Part shown: in pieces, positions 12,190 to 23,837 of the stretch
Position numbering within the stretch: position 1 is the stretch's first letter
How the letters are laid out: every line of letters starts with the position of its first letter
Assembly (NCBI RefSeq): GCF_000004075.3
Contig: NC_026657.2
Coordinates: 26,010,408 to 26,074,407 of the forward strand
Length of the DNA: 64,000 nucleotides
Direction of reading: 5' to 3'
Source of the DNA: Cucumis sativus
Taxonomy: Eukaryota; Streptophyta; Magnoliopsida; Cucurbitales; Cucurbitaceae
Translations under genes and position numbers: made by a program
Notes under the pieces: generated by a model
Databases searched by the model: none
What the model was told of the DNA's origin: nothing
Seen by the model: the letters and a program-made list of their open reading frames with translations, nothing else

Positions 12190-12990
12190 GTAACAATGAA
12201 GTGGAGTTTTAGATTTAAGTTCGATAGTGATAGAAAAAAATTGAAATTTATCCCAAGAATGATCCAAAGTAAAGTGGTATGCATGTGTGTGTATATATGT
12301 GTGCTAATAAAAAGGAGTGGTTCAATTACGTGGCACACAGAGATTCAAAAGTGGAACACCTTGCAAATGCAAAGCTGCAAAGCAAATACTCTTTCATTTC
12401 GAAAATGCCACATTTGACTTTTCCTTTACAAAAACAAAGAGAATTAAATAAATACCTTTTTAACTAAATTAAAGTTAACTATTTCTCCTATTAATATTCT
12501 CTTTTATTTTTATATATATATATATATATATAAACAAAGATAACATAATAATTATAAATTGTAAATTTTCAACATCCTTCTTTATTATTTTCTCAAATTT
12601 CTTTTCTATATCTTAGATTCTGAAACACCGTCCTGATATTCTAATTTTGAGGCCTCATCGGCGGTAGTTTTCCCCGGTTTCTTCCACGGCCGAGGTGCTA
12701 TTGCAGTAATGCATTCCTCTCCTCCGGCCAACGGTTTTCCTTGATGGTTTGTTCTCTCTTCTGCTTCCTTCTTCTCTTATTCTTTCCTATATCGATCTTA
12801 CCTCAAGATCCTTTCAATTTTCCTATAAGATTGCGGTTTCTTTCTCTGTTTTAAAATTTTCGATTCTAGGTTTTTTTTGGAATTTTCGTAATCTTTTGGG
12901 GTGGTTCTTGTTTTTTTTGCAATGTAAGAGCGGCATCTAGCTGTAGTTTGGTGGTTTCTGATTAGTGTGAGTCATGAGTTCGATATGTAT
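12190..12990 (+). promoter_or_regulatory. Internal leader/promoter block, copy B, before main exon
   Basis: A TATATATATA run at about 12,513-12,533 is followed by a T/C-rich leader and a GC-rich block (about 12,645-12,745) conserved with copy A. If transcription starts near 12,560-12,620, a 5' UTR exon ending near CCTTGATG (about 12,744) could splice to the acceptor at 13,209. The first ATG would then be 13,249, giving a 473-residue short form. The donor there (GTTTGT) is weak, so direct read-through is also possible. Confidence 0.4.
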
Positions 12991-13209
12991 TTTGGAGACG
13001 TTAATCATAGGGAATTACTCCCTATGGCTGAAATTAGAAGATGTAGGTTGGAGACTTTCTTTGTTTACAAATAAGAAGCATCCTATTAACTGATTGGAAT
13101 TGAGTGACTGAGAATATTGTGTTTTTCTTGTTTCTTCTGTATTTGAATTTGAATATGAGATATTGGTTTTAGCTTTCTTTATCATGATGTTGCTTTGTGG
13201 ATTGAGCAG

Positions 13210-14670
13210 AAATTGAGGACTTCGCCAGCCAGACAAGCTTCTGTTTCAATGGGAGAGATAAATCGTGCAGAGTACGTTTCGGTTGGCGAATCACCTTCTC
13301 CTCCAGTCGTCAGTAATGCAAAGAAAGTTTCTGTATTACCACTTGTGTTTCTCATTTTCTATGAGGTTTCAGGGGGTCCATTTGGAGTTGAGGATAGTGT
13401 TGGGGCAGCTGGTCCTTTGTTGGCTCTTCTTGGATTCTTGGTTTTTCCACTTATATGGAGTATTCCTGAGGCATTGATTACTGCTGAGATGGGGACTATG
13501 TTCCCCGAAAATGGTGGTTATGTTGTTTGGGTTTCTTCTGCATTAGGTCCATTTTGGGGATTTCAACAGGGTTGGATGAAATGGCTTAGTGGAGTTATTG
13601 ATAATGCTTTATATCCTGTCTTGTTTCTTGATTATTTGAAGTCAGAGATCCCAGCTCTTGGTGGAGGTCTTCCAAGAGTTGCTGCAGTCTTGGCTTTGAC
13701 AGTGATCCTCACTTACATGAATTATAGAGGATTAACAATTGTTGGTTGGGTTGCTGTAATCCTTGGTGTTTTCTCAATCCTTCCTTTTGCAGTTATGGGA
13801 CTTGTGTCTATTCCCAAGCTACGGCCGGCTAGATGGGTTGTAGTGAACCTAAAGGATGTTGACTGGAATCTGTATTTGAACACTCTTTTTTGGAATTTGA
13901 ATTATTGGGATTCTATTAGCACATTGGCTGGAGAAGTGGAAAATCCAAACAAAACCCTCCCCAAAGCACTTTTTTATGCCTTGATTTTGGTTGTTCTTAG
14001 TTACTTTTTGCCTCTTTTAAGTGGGACAGGAGCCATTGCGCTTAATCGCGAACTGTGGACCGATGGCTATTTCTCTGATGTTGCTAAAATTATTGGAGGG
14101 GCTTGGTTGGGTTGGTGGATCCAAGGGGCTGCTGCAATGTCGAATATGGGAATGTTTGTGGCTGAGATGAGCAGCGATTCTTTCCAACTTCTTGGAATGG
14201 CAGAACGTGGTATGTTACCAGAGTTCTTCAGCAAACGATCTCGTCATGGGACACCATTGATTGGGATACTATTCTCAGCCTCAGGTGTTGTTTTGCTTTC
14301 TTGGTTAAGCTTTCAAGAAATTGTGGCGGCAGAAAACTTCTTGTACTGCTTTGGAATGATTCTGGAATTCTTAGCTTTTATCAAGCTAAGGATTAAACAT
14401 CCAGCTGCATCTCGGCCATACAAGATTCCTGTGGGAACCGCTGGATCAATCCTGATGTGTATTCCTCCAACAATATTAATATGCATAGTGTTGGCTCTTT
14501 CAACAGTAAAAGTGATGATTGTGAGTCTAGCCGCTGTGGCAATTGGCTTATTGTTGCAGCCCGGTCTCAAGTATGTTGAAAAGAAGAGATGGCTCAAATT
14601 CTCTGTTAGTGCTGACCTCCCTGATCTCCATTTTGCCAACCGAGACCGGCCAGACACCTTAGTATATTAA
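13210..14670 (+). CDS. Polyamine uptake transporter, main coding exon (PUT/LAT family, APC superfamily)
   Basis: One exon encodes nearly the whole transporter. It is read in phase 0 from a CAG acceptor at 13,209 to a TAA at 14,668-14,670. From the internal ATG at 13,249 ([12 protein letters not shown]) it gives 473 residues; joined to the first exon at 9,178 it gives 538. The first helix carries the amino-acid-permease signature [14 protein letters not shown]. This is followed by [24 protein letters not shown], then about twelve hydrophobic segments. Further conserved stretches are [19 protein letters not shown] and [20 protein letters not shown]. The charged C-terminal tail ends DTLVY. Length and motifs match plant polyamine transporters of the Arabidopsis At1g31830 type (PUT2-like), which bring polyamines such as putrescine and spermidine across membranes and often also carry paraquat. 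The substrate is inferred from family. Paralogue-level naming is not certain. Confidence 0.93.
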   Translation, partial: KLRTSPARQASVSMGEINRAEYVSVGESPSPPVVSNAKKVSVLPLVFLIFYEVSGGPFGVEDSVGAAGPLLALLGFLVFPLIWSIPEALITAEMGTMFPENGGYVVWVSSALGPFWGFQQGWMKWLSGVIDNALYPVLFLDYLKSEIPALGGGLPRVAAVLALTVILTYMNYRGLTIVGWVAVILGVFSILPFAVMGLVSIPKLRPARWVVVNLKDVDWNLYLNTLFWNLNYWDSISTLAGEVENPNKTLPKALFYALILVVLSYFLPLLSGTGAIALNRELWTDGYFSDVAKIIGGAWLGWWIQGAAAMSNMGMFVAEMSSDSFQLLGMAERGMLPEFFSKRSRHGTPLIGILFSASGVVLLSWLSFQEIVAAENFLYCFGMILEFLAFIKLRIKHPAASRPYKIPVGTAGSILMCIPPTILICIVLALSTVKVMIVSLAAVAIGLLLQPGLKYVEKKRWLKFSVSADLPDLHFANRDRPDTLVY

Positions 14671-16400
14671 CAGGACTTCACTGATCATTTGGTTTCAAAG
14701 AAAGGAAGACTCACGCAGAGACGATAAATGGCGCATTGGAGATCAATATCAGTTGATTCAATGGCAAACTGAAGATCTTGTAAGTTCTTTCTGTTTGATA
14801 TGTGCTTAAGTTGTAGCATAATCACATTTATCATCCTAGTTTTAGAATGATATTGATGATAAATATAAAAATGAAAAAGAAGCAATCTCAGTTCCTTAAA
14901 TCAAGCATCAATTAGTAACACTGCTTGTTGAGATGTCTTATGGGTTAACGTTCGAATTCAACAATCCACTGTCCTTAAACTATTCCACTAAAATGTCCAT
15001 CTCTCTCTGACTAAACAACTTCTCGGACCAAACAACCTTACTCTTATGCCGAAAGCACCAAGGTGATAATTGGTGTGTTGGCTCTGTAGTGTCACGTGAA
15101 GTAACTATGGTCATCCTAATCCCATTGAATAATATACATTGCTTATTCTTTCAAAACTAGAACTTAAAGTCGAACGTTCTTTTGCATGTTTTAATTAATT
15201 AATTTATTTCGTCCTCCTGTTTCTCTTCTTGATGATGTCAAATATTTGAGTTCAAACAACAAGATTTTAACCTCCAACTTCTTTATCATTCACCCATCGA
15301 ACTATGTTTAGGTTGACTTATTGCCACTGCCGTATCTTGCTATTTTTAATGGCTGGATCCATATATATGTATTTGTTCCATTTTTGACATAATGCCTCGA
15401 CGAATTCCATCACAGTCAATTTGTTAACAATTGACAATGGGTGGTTTAGCATAATTCAAACATAAAATTTGTATTATTGATTTCGAGATTGAGATTCAAT
15501 TTCTTTTTTCATGCTATATATTATGGGGAAAATAATTGTAGCATGCGTATAACATTAGTTTTTCATATGGTTATATTTATAGTAATGTGAAATAGCCTTT
15601 TTAACTTAGGGTGGTGTCTATCTTTGTACAACAATTTGTTGGTATGTTTACAAAAGGCATTGAAATTCCGTGAAGGAATTAAAAAAGTTAAAAAAAGAAA
15701 AGAAAAGAAAAGCTGTTTATACTTTATAGTAAGCTTCTGGTTGAATGAAATGTTTACTCATTTTGGTAACATTTTAAAATTCTCTTGGGAAAAGAAAAAG
15801 AGATTAAATTATACACTCAATTGGGTGTGTATACTTTCAAATTTGTTAATAACACCATTGAAGTGAAGTGATTTAAGATAAGATGATGTTTGAGTTGCTA
15901 TATTTTCAAACTTTATAAGGGTATTTGTAAGGAAGCCAAAAATACTATAATTCAGTTGGTAAGGGTACAGTGTTTAAACAACTTTGAAATTTTAACTAAA
16001 CTTCTAAACTGTGGGTGAATACGAATATAGTATAGCTTAATAGTAATTGTGGTTATTTTCATTTAAGAGTAATTGACATGACACGTGGATAAGAAAATAG
16101 TAATAATAATATATAGGAAGAAGGCTGAAATTGGAAAAGGCAGCTCAAAAAATGGGTCATTTTGGTGAGATTCAGTAGAGATTGAAGACAATAGTAGGAA
16201 TCCTTTTCTGTAAAATTATGATATTTCTCAATCAAGGACAAAATCAGCTTTTCCCCCACAAAAGAGGGAGTCATGTCCTGACCCTCAACACTATGATATT
16301 CTCCCTTTCACATTGAATCATTGATAATTCAACATCCAAAAAGCCTCTCCTTGACAACACAAATAATAATAATAACAACCATATCTTTGGAGTATGATAA
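14671..16400. other. 3' flank of the transporter and intergenic DNA
   Basis: The stretch contains the presumed 3' UTR of the transporter (no canonical AATAAA was found in the first 200 bp) and then AT-rich intergenic sequence. Short ORFs here match nothing recognisable. No further gene or repeat structure was seen. Confidence 0.6.
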
Positions 16401-16404
16401 TTTC

Positions 16405-16775
16405 AAAAGGTTAGATTGTGTCTTTCAATCCAATCTATATTATATTTTTAGGTTGTTAACTCGAAAAGGTTAGATTGTGTCTTTCAATCCAATCTATATT
16501 ATATTTTTAGGTTGTTAACTCGAATTAAGCTTTCAACTCAATTCAATCCATAGATTGAGAATTAAGCTTTCAATCCAACTCAACCCATGAATTATTTTTA
16601 GGTTGTTAACTCGAATTAAGCTTTCAATCCAATTCAATCCATGGATTGAGTTCAATCCAATTCAATCCATGGATTGAGAATTAAGCTTTCAATAATTAAG
16701 CTTTCAATCTAAATTCAATCCATGGATTGAGAATTAAGCTTTCAATCTAACTCAACGAGAATTAAGCTTTCAATA
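16405..16775. repeat. Local tandem repeats: two 59-bp units, then short 'attaagctttcaatcca' units
   Basis: A 59-bp unit beginning AAAAGGTTAGATTGTG is present twice in perfect tandem (16,405-16,463 and 16,464-16,522). It is followed by about seven irregular copies of 'gaattaagctttcaatccaa' interleaved with 'ttcaatccatggattgag', which contains the small palindrome TCCATGGA. Similar 'caactcaatctaatc' sequence continues near 16,980. The array is non-coding. Unit length varies, so it looks like replication slippage within an older repeat rather than a satellite. Confidence 0.85.
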
Positions 16776-18240
16776 ACTTGAGTTGTATTGTTTTTTTTCG
16801 TTTCTAAATTTTATAAAATTGTTTAAAAAAAAAAATGTTTAAAATGAAAAGAAAGAAAATCCAACGCACAAGGCCACAACATAGTTAACCTAATTATTTA
16901 ACTTTTATTAAATAAATAAAGTTCAAAATTGTTTATTTTCTAAGTAAAAAAGTTTACCTTTCGAAATTACCTTTTGAAATTTTCAACTCAATCTAATCTA
17001 TATATACGAGTTAGGTTATTCAAGTTACTCGAACCCCTATTTGGAAGTTGAAAACATATTCAGAATCACTTATTTTGCACTAAAATTATTGTTATTGTTT
17101 GATAAACATCGTTTGGGTGGCAGCCATGTGCTTTGACTAAAATCTGTTGCAATGAAAAGTTTGTATTTGGTAAATTTAACTTTATACATAAATAAACTGG
17201 CTAAATTGTGGTAAAAACTACTGTGTTCTTAGATTCAATAACTAAAATAGATATATTAAAATAATGGTTCATACATGTGTAGGTATGCATTTATAAATTG
17301 ATTATTGAATATTAAGAGGTAATAACTTTAATTTTCTTTAAAATATAGGGTTTAATAAGGACTGGTTATGGGATAACAAAAAATTCATATGAAACTATAT
17401 AGTAAAAAAAACTTAAATAGATTAAGGAGGATTTTACTCTGTTTTACAAATAATCTCATTTTAAAAAAAAAAAAGAAATTGTCTCAATAAGAAATCTAAG
17501 AAAAATAAAATTTATAATTAAAAATTGAAACAATTACTGTGGTTGATTTCACATGACACTTTCCGAATAGGTTATATTTGTAGTTCATATGTTGAGAGAA
17601 AATACAGGAAAATATTAAAAAAGTAAAAAGGAATCCAAACAATTCTTCACATGCCTACAGAGAGAGAGAGAGAGAAAACAAAATAACAAATAAAATGATA
17701 ATAATAGTAATAATAAAAAGGAATCCAAACAGTTCCTGAAACTGAAAACAAGTAGTCTAAAAGTAGATTCTAAAATTGCACCAAAGCATTGTCAAACATA
17801 CGCATTTGAAGGCCATTTCAATTACCACCACGGCTAACATCAGATATCTGCCTAAACAAAAACTTTACATATACCAACAATATAGAATTTCAAGTCAAAT
17901 GAAGCCAGCAAATATTGAATTGAATGTGTCTCAAAAGTAGTTTTTGACCTGAGAACTATGAAAGATCAATTCACTGTTGTTTAAAGAAGAATAGAGCATA
18001 AGTCTTCAAGATGTTTAACTATGTATGTAAAGGAACTAATGATGCATAATAATATTAACTAGAAATTCTAACCATTTCTTTACAATAAATGTGCAGCAAA
18101 AGCCACGACAAGTAAATTAATTGAAACTATCACAAGATACGATCCAATAACATAAAAGTATGGATTCTAGAAAATGATATTTACCTGTACAATGGTCATA
18201 GCCCTATTTTAAGTTTTTAACCATCTAAACAATTGATATA
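16776..18240. other. Intergenic DNA, formin 3' side
   Basis: AT-rich, with a short (GA)n microsatellite near 17,659. From about 17,750 the base composition becomes less extreme, which may mark the far 3' end of the formin transcript on the minus strand. No coding signal was found. Confidence 0.5.
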
Positions 18241-18259
18241 ATATCTATAGACGTTGCTG

Positions 18260-18675
18260 TGGGAGAAGTTTTGTTACCATTATAACAGTGTCAAGTTGAG
18301 ATCAAAAGAACTCGAACCTCTGTCATTGTCCAATGGCAACCACTCCCAATTCTGTAATTGCGTCGCAGTGTATTTACAAAGCACGATATTGATGATAAAA
18401 ACGGCAGTGCAGGAAGGCGAAGGAGCCAACCTGGGAACAAAATTGCCTCATATTTAGCTGTTAAAAGCATAAAACAGAAAAATTTAGTTTGCATACCAAA
18501 TCTTGAGATGGTTTCCTTTACTATACCATTTTGTTAAGACATTCAAAGCCTTACCTTGATGGAAGTTCATGAATCTTAAATCAGATATTCACATTCACAC
18601 CTCTTCAGGTGTTCAACCGAACCAAATCAAAGAGGTTGATCTGGCAATACCTTCTACTAAAAACATAATATGGTC
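18260..18675 (-). other. Formin 3' UTR with a probable 124-bp intron
   Basis: After the TGA (18,676-18,678) the minus strand continues to a good donor (CATCAAG|GTAAGG, exon end 18,555). An acceptor follows at TTTTGTTCCCAG|GTTGG (exon resumes at 18,430), leaving an intron at 18,431-18,554 of ordinary plant size. If real, an exon junction more than 100 nt after the stop codon could expose the transcript to nonsense-mediated decay. The 3' end was not located, and transcript data are lacking. Confidence 0.45.
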
Positions 18676-21600
18676 TCACTTTGCTTTAACTGAACTTCTT
18701 TCTTTCATGGCTTCCTTCTCTATTTTTTTCTTTTCAGCATCAGCCTGCCTTTCATTTTCTTCTCGTGACTTCCTGAACATCTTGACGAAGACTATCAAAA
18801 TTTGAGTCACTGCCAAGAAAAGCCCAACAAAATTCATTAGTTATAGTTTCAACGCAAATTTTCCACAATATAGGAAACCTTAAAACAAAATCTCAATCCA
18901 TGAATCATTAAAGCTGCTTTACCAAGTTCAAGAGGTCACAATTCATGTCACTCTACTTAATTAATGCTCGTGACGGAGAATAGAAACTAATTGTCTATAA
19001 AACCTTTTTTCTTTTCTTTTTGACTACAAAATGAGGGTTGCGAGATTTGAGTACATAACTAACTATACAGACTATTCTAAGATAAATGAGCCAATCGTGA
19101 TTACAGAAAAAAAAACTCTAATTTGGTGTTAGAACAATTGCTGGACTTTAGTAACTGTCAATATAAGACTGGAAAAAATTGAAATAGAGAGCTTTGTGAG
19201 TTGCCTCGTTGCCCAACTAGCCATGCTTACTTATTGAAGGGATACTATTTACCGAAGCTTTGTTTTTTCAGGAAGAGCAGACTTAAGTTGAAATTGTGTT
19301 TAGACCTGACCCAGCGTACAGAAACAAACTCAAGTTGTGTATTCATTATTGGTGATTAAACTCGAGTTGTTCTCTATTGGTTAAGGTTGCATGACAGTAA
19401 TTATGAGGAAGCTAGTTTTGGTTGGATGGTCAAATGGGGTAATTGAAGATTTGTAAGTTGCAATTAGTTTTGGTTTCGGCTGGTTTTCACTTTTATTCCA
19501 ACTGAGGTAATAGACGAGGTGTTGATTTTTACCACAAGCAAGCTCAACTAAACCAATTTTACCCCTGCTTAAAGGACCATGCATCTAAAATATAAAATTC
19601 ACAAGACCTTGCTCAAAAGGGCACCGAGCTGGATCCTCGCCAAAGTACTGTGATAGAGAGTCCGCATTTCTCCCCTGCATAACAACAATATGCCAGCTTT
19701 AGAGGGGGGAAGCAGAACACTTTCTGGAATGAGATTTTTATTGAGAAGGAAGGACTCACCACTTCAGAATATAAGGAGATAAGTGCCCTTACTTCAGCTT
19801 CGGCCGTATCAAGAAAATTCTTCAGCACCTGAAAGGAGTTGCTTATCAAAAACATTACTCATTAGAATAATGACACTTGGAAACTCGATACACAGTAAGG
19901 ATATTTGTAGCAAGTGTTGTAGAATAATCATAAGGAGGCATACATTAGAGCACTAGCATATTGACTTTAATATGTCGAACTGTGTGATGCGCAGAGCTTA
20001 TAATTCATAAGACCATTTCAACTATTTGGAATGCTTTACTATCATTTCATGAGAACAAAATTACAAATCTGAGCAGAAAATGATTTCAACCTTTGAGAGT
20101 ATTAAACTCATCGATATATGTCTTGAGAGAAAGTAACCAGATTCCTAGCAAAGAACCACATGATAAATGAACATAAAATATCACACCTTTTGGAAACCAA
20201 TAGAGATCACACCATCGTTTTCTGAGGCAGTTAGCTCTTGCTCCACCTTTTCAAGACCTTTACTTACTGCTTGCATTTCCTCGGCCAATGCTTTCAATTG
20301 AATCTAGTTTTACAAAATTCAATTGCATCAGATAAAAGGAGCAAAGGAATGGATATCTAATCAATATATTTATATTTCAAACTAGAAATTGCAGCACAAT
20401 AACATACCTTGGAGGCAGCTTCTAAATGAACAAGGTCCTTGTCAAAATCAAGTAACTCTGGCATTTTCTCTGCAATGAGCTTTTTTTGGTAGGGGGAGGG
20501 GAGGATTTTTAGCCAAACTGATAAAATCCAGATACAAAAAGTTCAAATCAACGAAATTAAAAACTGCGAGATTGTCAAAATAATCAATATAAATAGAGGG
20601 GCCAATGGCGTGAGGCGGATATTTTGTGAGGCCTCTAAATTCAGCCAGGTCAAGAAGAGATTTGTAGGTCCTAATTCCTCGAACTACCTAAACCATAACC
20701 TCTCTAGCGACTAGCACTGTCCTAATTCAATACATTTCAGTGTTATTTGGTTATTAACCTCCTATCACTTTCTCAGACACTTAAACTAAAGTGTCGTTCT
20801 TTCATAGCTAGTTAACTTTTACATAATTATTTGCACAAGAGTTGAGACAAATGTTTAATTATAGAAATAATATGTAAAAATTCTCTATCACTTAATTTCA
20901 ACCTTTTCTTTGAAAGTTTCATCAGAAACACGTTAAATGCATCAAGGAGTTGAAGTTGAACAAAAATTGGAACGAGTCAAAGCCGATCATAACACACCTC
21001 TGAATCACTAAAAGCATCACATCATATATCCATGTTGTGGAAAAAAAATGTTTGTACATGAACGAGGATGATATAATTGAGAAAATAACTAGATCACTAT
21101 CGGATACAAGAAAAGTATAAGGTAAAAAAAAATGTTATTGTAGTATCTTTAGATGCTGATCTCCGGAATGAATTATTTTACCCACGTGAAAAGGTAGATC
21201 TTCAAATATTAGTATTGACTTCAAGACTAAAAATACCCCAGAAGCGTGAAAGAAATTTGAAGACAGTCCCCACCCAAAAAATAAAAGAACTGTAACAATG
21301 ATTCAGCAAAGATGTGGACATGGACACACTACATACAATTGCAGACACAACCCCATTATCTACCAAATAAGTAAAACATACTCATTTTGAAATCATTCGT
21401 TGTAGATTCAAATTTTGGTAAAAGAGATGATACATACATCGTAGTGCAAGTACAGAGAAAGTCTATCTCGATTCCTACCTTACATAGATAATGCATCAAA
21501 GTCATTTTGTTGTTTCTTGCCCGAGTGTCAGACAATTTAAGGAGGCTGTCCAACTTAAAACCTATAGCGGAGCCTGCAATGTAAGTACAAAAAAAAACAA

Positions 21601-23837
21601 TTAATTAAATAATTGAAAACAAATGAACACATGCTGTCAAGATTGGACTAAACAGCTTACACAATTAGTTAATTGTAGAATTGGAGAAACTTTTAAGTGA
21701 TTACTCCAGTTACAAAGAATGCGAAGTCTTTGAAGACAGATAATCGTGTTAGCCTTCCTAGCTCGTCTATCACAACTTCAAGAACATATTTTAACAAAAC
21801 TATATAGATTAAGATGGAAACAGTGGTGGGAACTCTACCTCGAGCAGTACCCTGGTTTAACGCATTTCCCAGTGTAAGAATAGTTTGCATTATCTGACGC
21901 AGTTTTGCAGATTCTTTGACCTGTGGCTTAAAATTACAACATAAATATGGACTCTGGAAATAATTGATACGGTCACTTTGAAAACATTAATAAGTGAAAG
22001 AGTACCTCTCTTGTAGCATCATTTATTGTGCTCAAATGATATCTCAAATCATTCACCTGACCAAAATAAGAACTATAACCGTTTACTACAAGTAAAGAGC
22101 ATAAAAAATCACGTGTAACATTTTGATATTATACCTGACTAGAAAAGGTGATTTTGAAAGCAAATACTCGTAACTTGGACTCTATTCGTGGGACCTTCAA
22201 TAGCTCGAGAAAAAACTGAAAATGAAAGAAGTAGCATGTGATTCAGGAACGTCATTGGGGCTTATACCTACTAAGGAGATAAGAAGCAATTGAAGTACCT
22301 GCTCACACTTTCCGAGCATTTCTCTGTCACCTGTATAACCCTGTAATATGCACATAAACCATTTGCAAAAAAAAAAAGGAAAGAATTAAAATTGCACGAC
22401 TTTGAGGATCTATTGAAGCGAACTAGACATCTAATCCAGCATACTCAATATATAAAAGAAGCCAAAATATCAAAACTGACTTTACCACATCTCTTTACTT
22501 AATACCAATGTTGTCCAGAAATCAGAAATGATGCAACAATTTTACTTATTTTGCATAACGCTCAAATTACCTCAGTAAAACCCAACGTTCTGTTTTCATG
22601 ATTTAAAATCTAACGAGCTTTGGGATGCCAAATATTGTAAAATACTAAAACCAAACACATCTCCAGAAAAATAAGTAGAATTGCATGATACCTAAGACAA
22701 TAATGATAAAATACTCTCTCTACTGTTGGTATAAGGTTAAAAAAAATAAGGGGAGAAAATCATCCTCGAAGGGGAAAAAATGAAGATACACTGCTTTGTA
22801 TATGCATTACGTTACTTACATTAAATAAGAAGAAAATTTCATAAACATATAACAGGAAAAACCTCCCTAATAATGGGCCTAAGGTTCTGAGATCATAAAA
22901 GGGAAAACAAAAATGGTTGCTCCTTTATGCTAGCCGATAAATGTAAAGCTCCTTGTTTTTAATAAAAATTCTAAACCACGTCCCGCTAATTATCAGTAGA
23001 GACCATAAAATCATGACTAGTTGGGAGTGCAAAACCTAACATGGGTTATAGGAAATTGGTTTGGAAAAAAACCAACCTTCACATGTTTAATGGACTATTA
23101 CTACATAACTCATCGACAAAATTTTATTTCTTACATATAAGCATTATAACAGCTAAGGTTCACTATATTCAACATTGATAGTGTCCCCAAAGTTCTGGAA
23201 TGAGTTAACAACAATATGTAACTATATGTACAGTGAAAGAGGAGGCAAGTAAAGTACCTTCAACGTTTCCATCTCTTCCCTAGTAGGACAAAACTTGATG
23301 AGATTCTCAACCTGGTCAATATCAAGAGCAGAAGAATCCAATGCAAGAACTGAATTCTACAAAAAGTGAACTTGATTAGTGCAGAGATAACATAGCCTTA
23401 GAGAGGAGAAAATCATTATCCTTCTAACATGCACACACACGTATATAAACTTACTATCATATCTGGTAAAGGAATCTTTATTTTTGAGAGCATTATCTCA
23501 CAGTTGTATGCTCTCCGCAGGTCAATCTGACAAAATGAAACAGAAAAAGATCACAAATTTGACCAAAAAACCAAATGACAGAAGAAAATCAATCAAATGC
23601 TCCCTGCCAACCTCCCCTCCCTAAAGTCCCTTAATAAAATCATGAGAAGGAAATATGAAACATAGAAGGAATGGCTAAGGAAGAATAAAGAGGAATGAAA
23701 GATGACTAACCAGTTGCACTTTTTCAGGTTTATTGATGTTGGAACCACGTCGACCTCCACCTTTACTGCCACTTCCATCAGAAGCAGAAGCGGCTGAGAA
23801 TAGACTTTCAAGTTCAGAGATGTCTATTTCTGGGGCC
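18676..23837 (-). other. Formin exons 5-17: FH2 actin-nucleation domain and charged C-terminal tail
   Basis: The FH2 domain starts in exon 4 (LKPLHWVKVTRAMQGSLW, the lasso) and continues through RRAYNCEIMLSKIKIPLPDM, NLIKFCPTREEM, the core GNALNQGTARGSAIGFKLDS, LSDTRARNNKMTLMHYLCK, and ends near YFGEDPARCPFEQVTQIL. The last exon ends with a Lys/Glu-rich helix (MFRKSREENERQAD...) and a TGA. Exon lengths of 42 to 127 nt and phases agree throughout. The acceptor of exon 13 (CCAAAAAAAG before CTCATTGCAGAG) is unusual: the pyrimidine tract ends about 10 bases upstream. All conserved FH2 blocks are present, so the domain itself looks intact. Confidence 0.9.

Larger units (their letters stand above)
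8991..12990 (+). repeat. Tandem duplication copy B: transporter promoter/first-exon module
   Basis: This is the second copy of the 4-kb module and lies directly next to the large coding exon of the transporter. It holds its own first coding exon (9,178-9,333), an intron remnant and a second leader ending near 12,990. Because the downstream copy adjoins the coding body, it is the more likely one to be used. The junction with copy A lies near 8,985-9,005, where both copies enter the shared 'cttaattaattact' sequence. Confidence 0.85.

Noticed and set aside
14313-14657. 114-codon minus-strand ORF inside the transporter exon
   Set aside because: Antisense to a clearly conserved transporter sequence; no independent support.
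16405-16775. CRISPR-like regular repeats
   Set aside because: Plant nuclear context, unequal units, no unique spacers of constant length; a local tandem repeat explains it.
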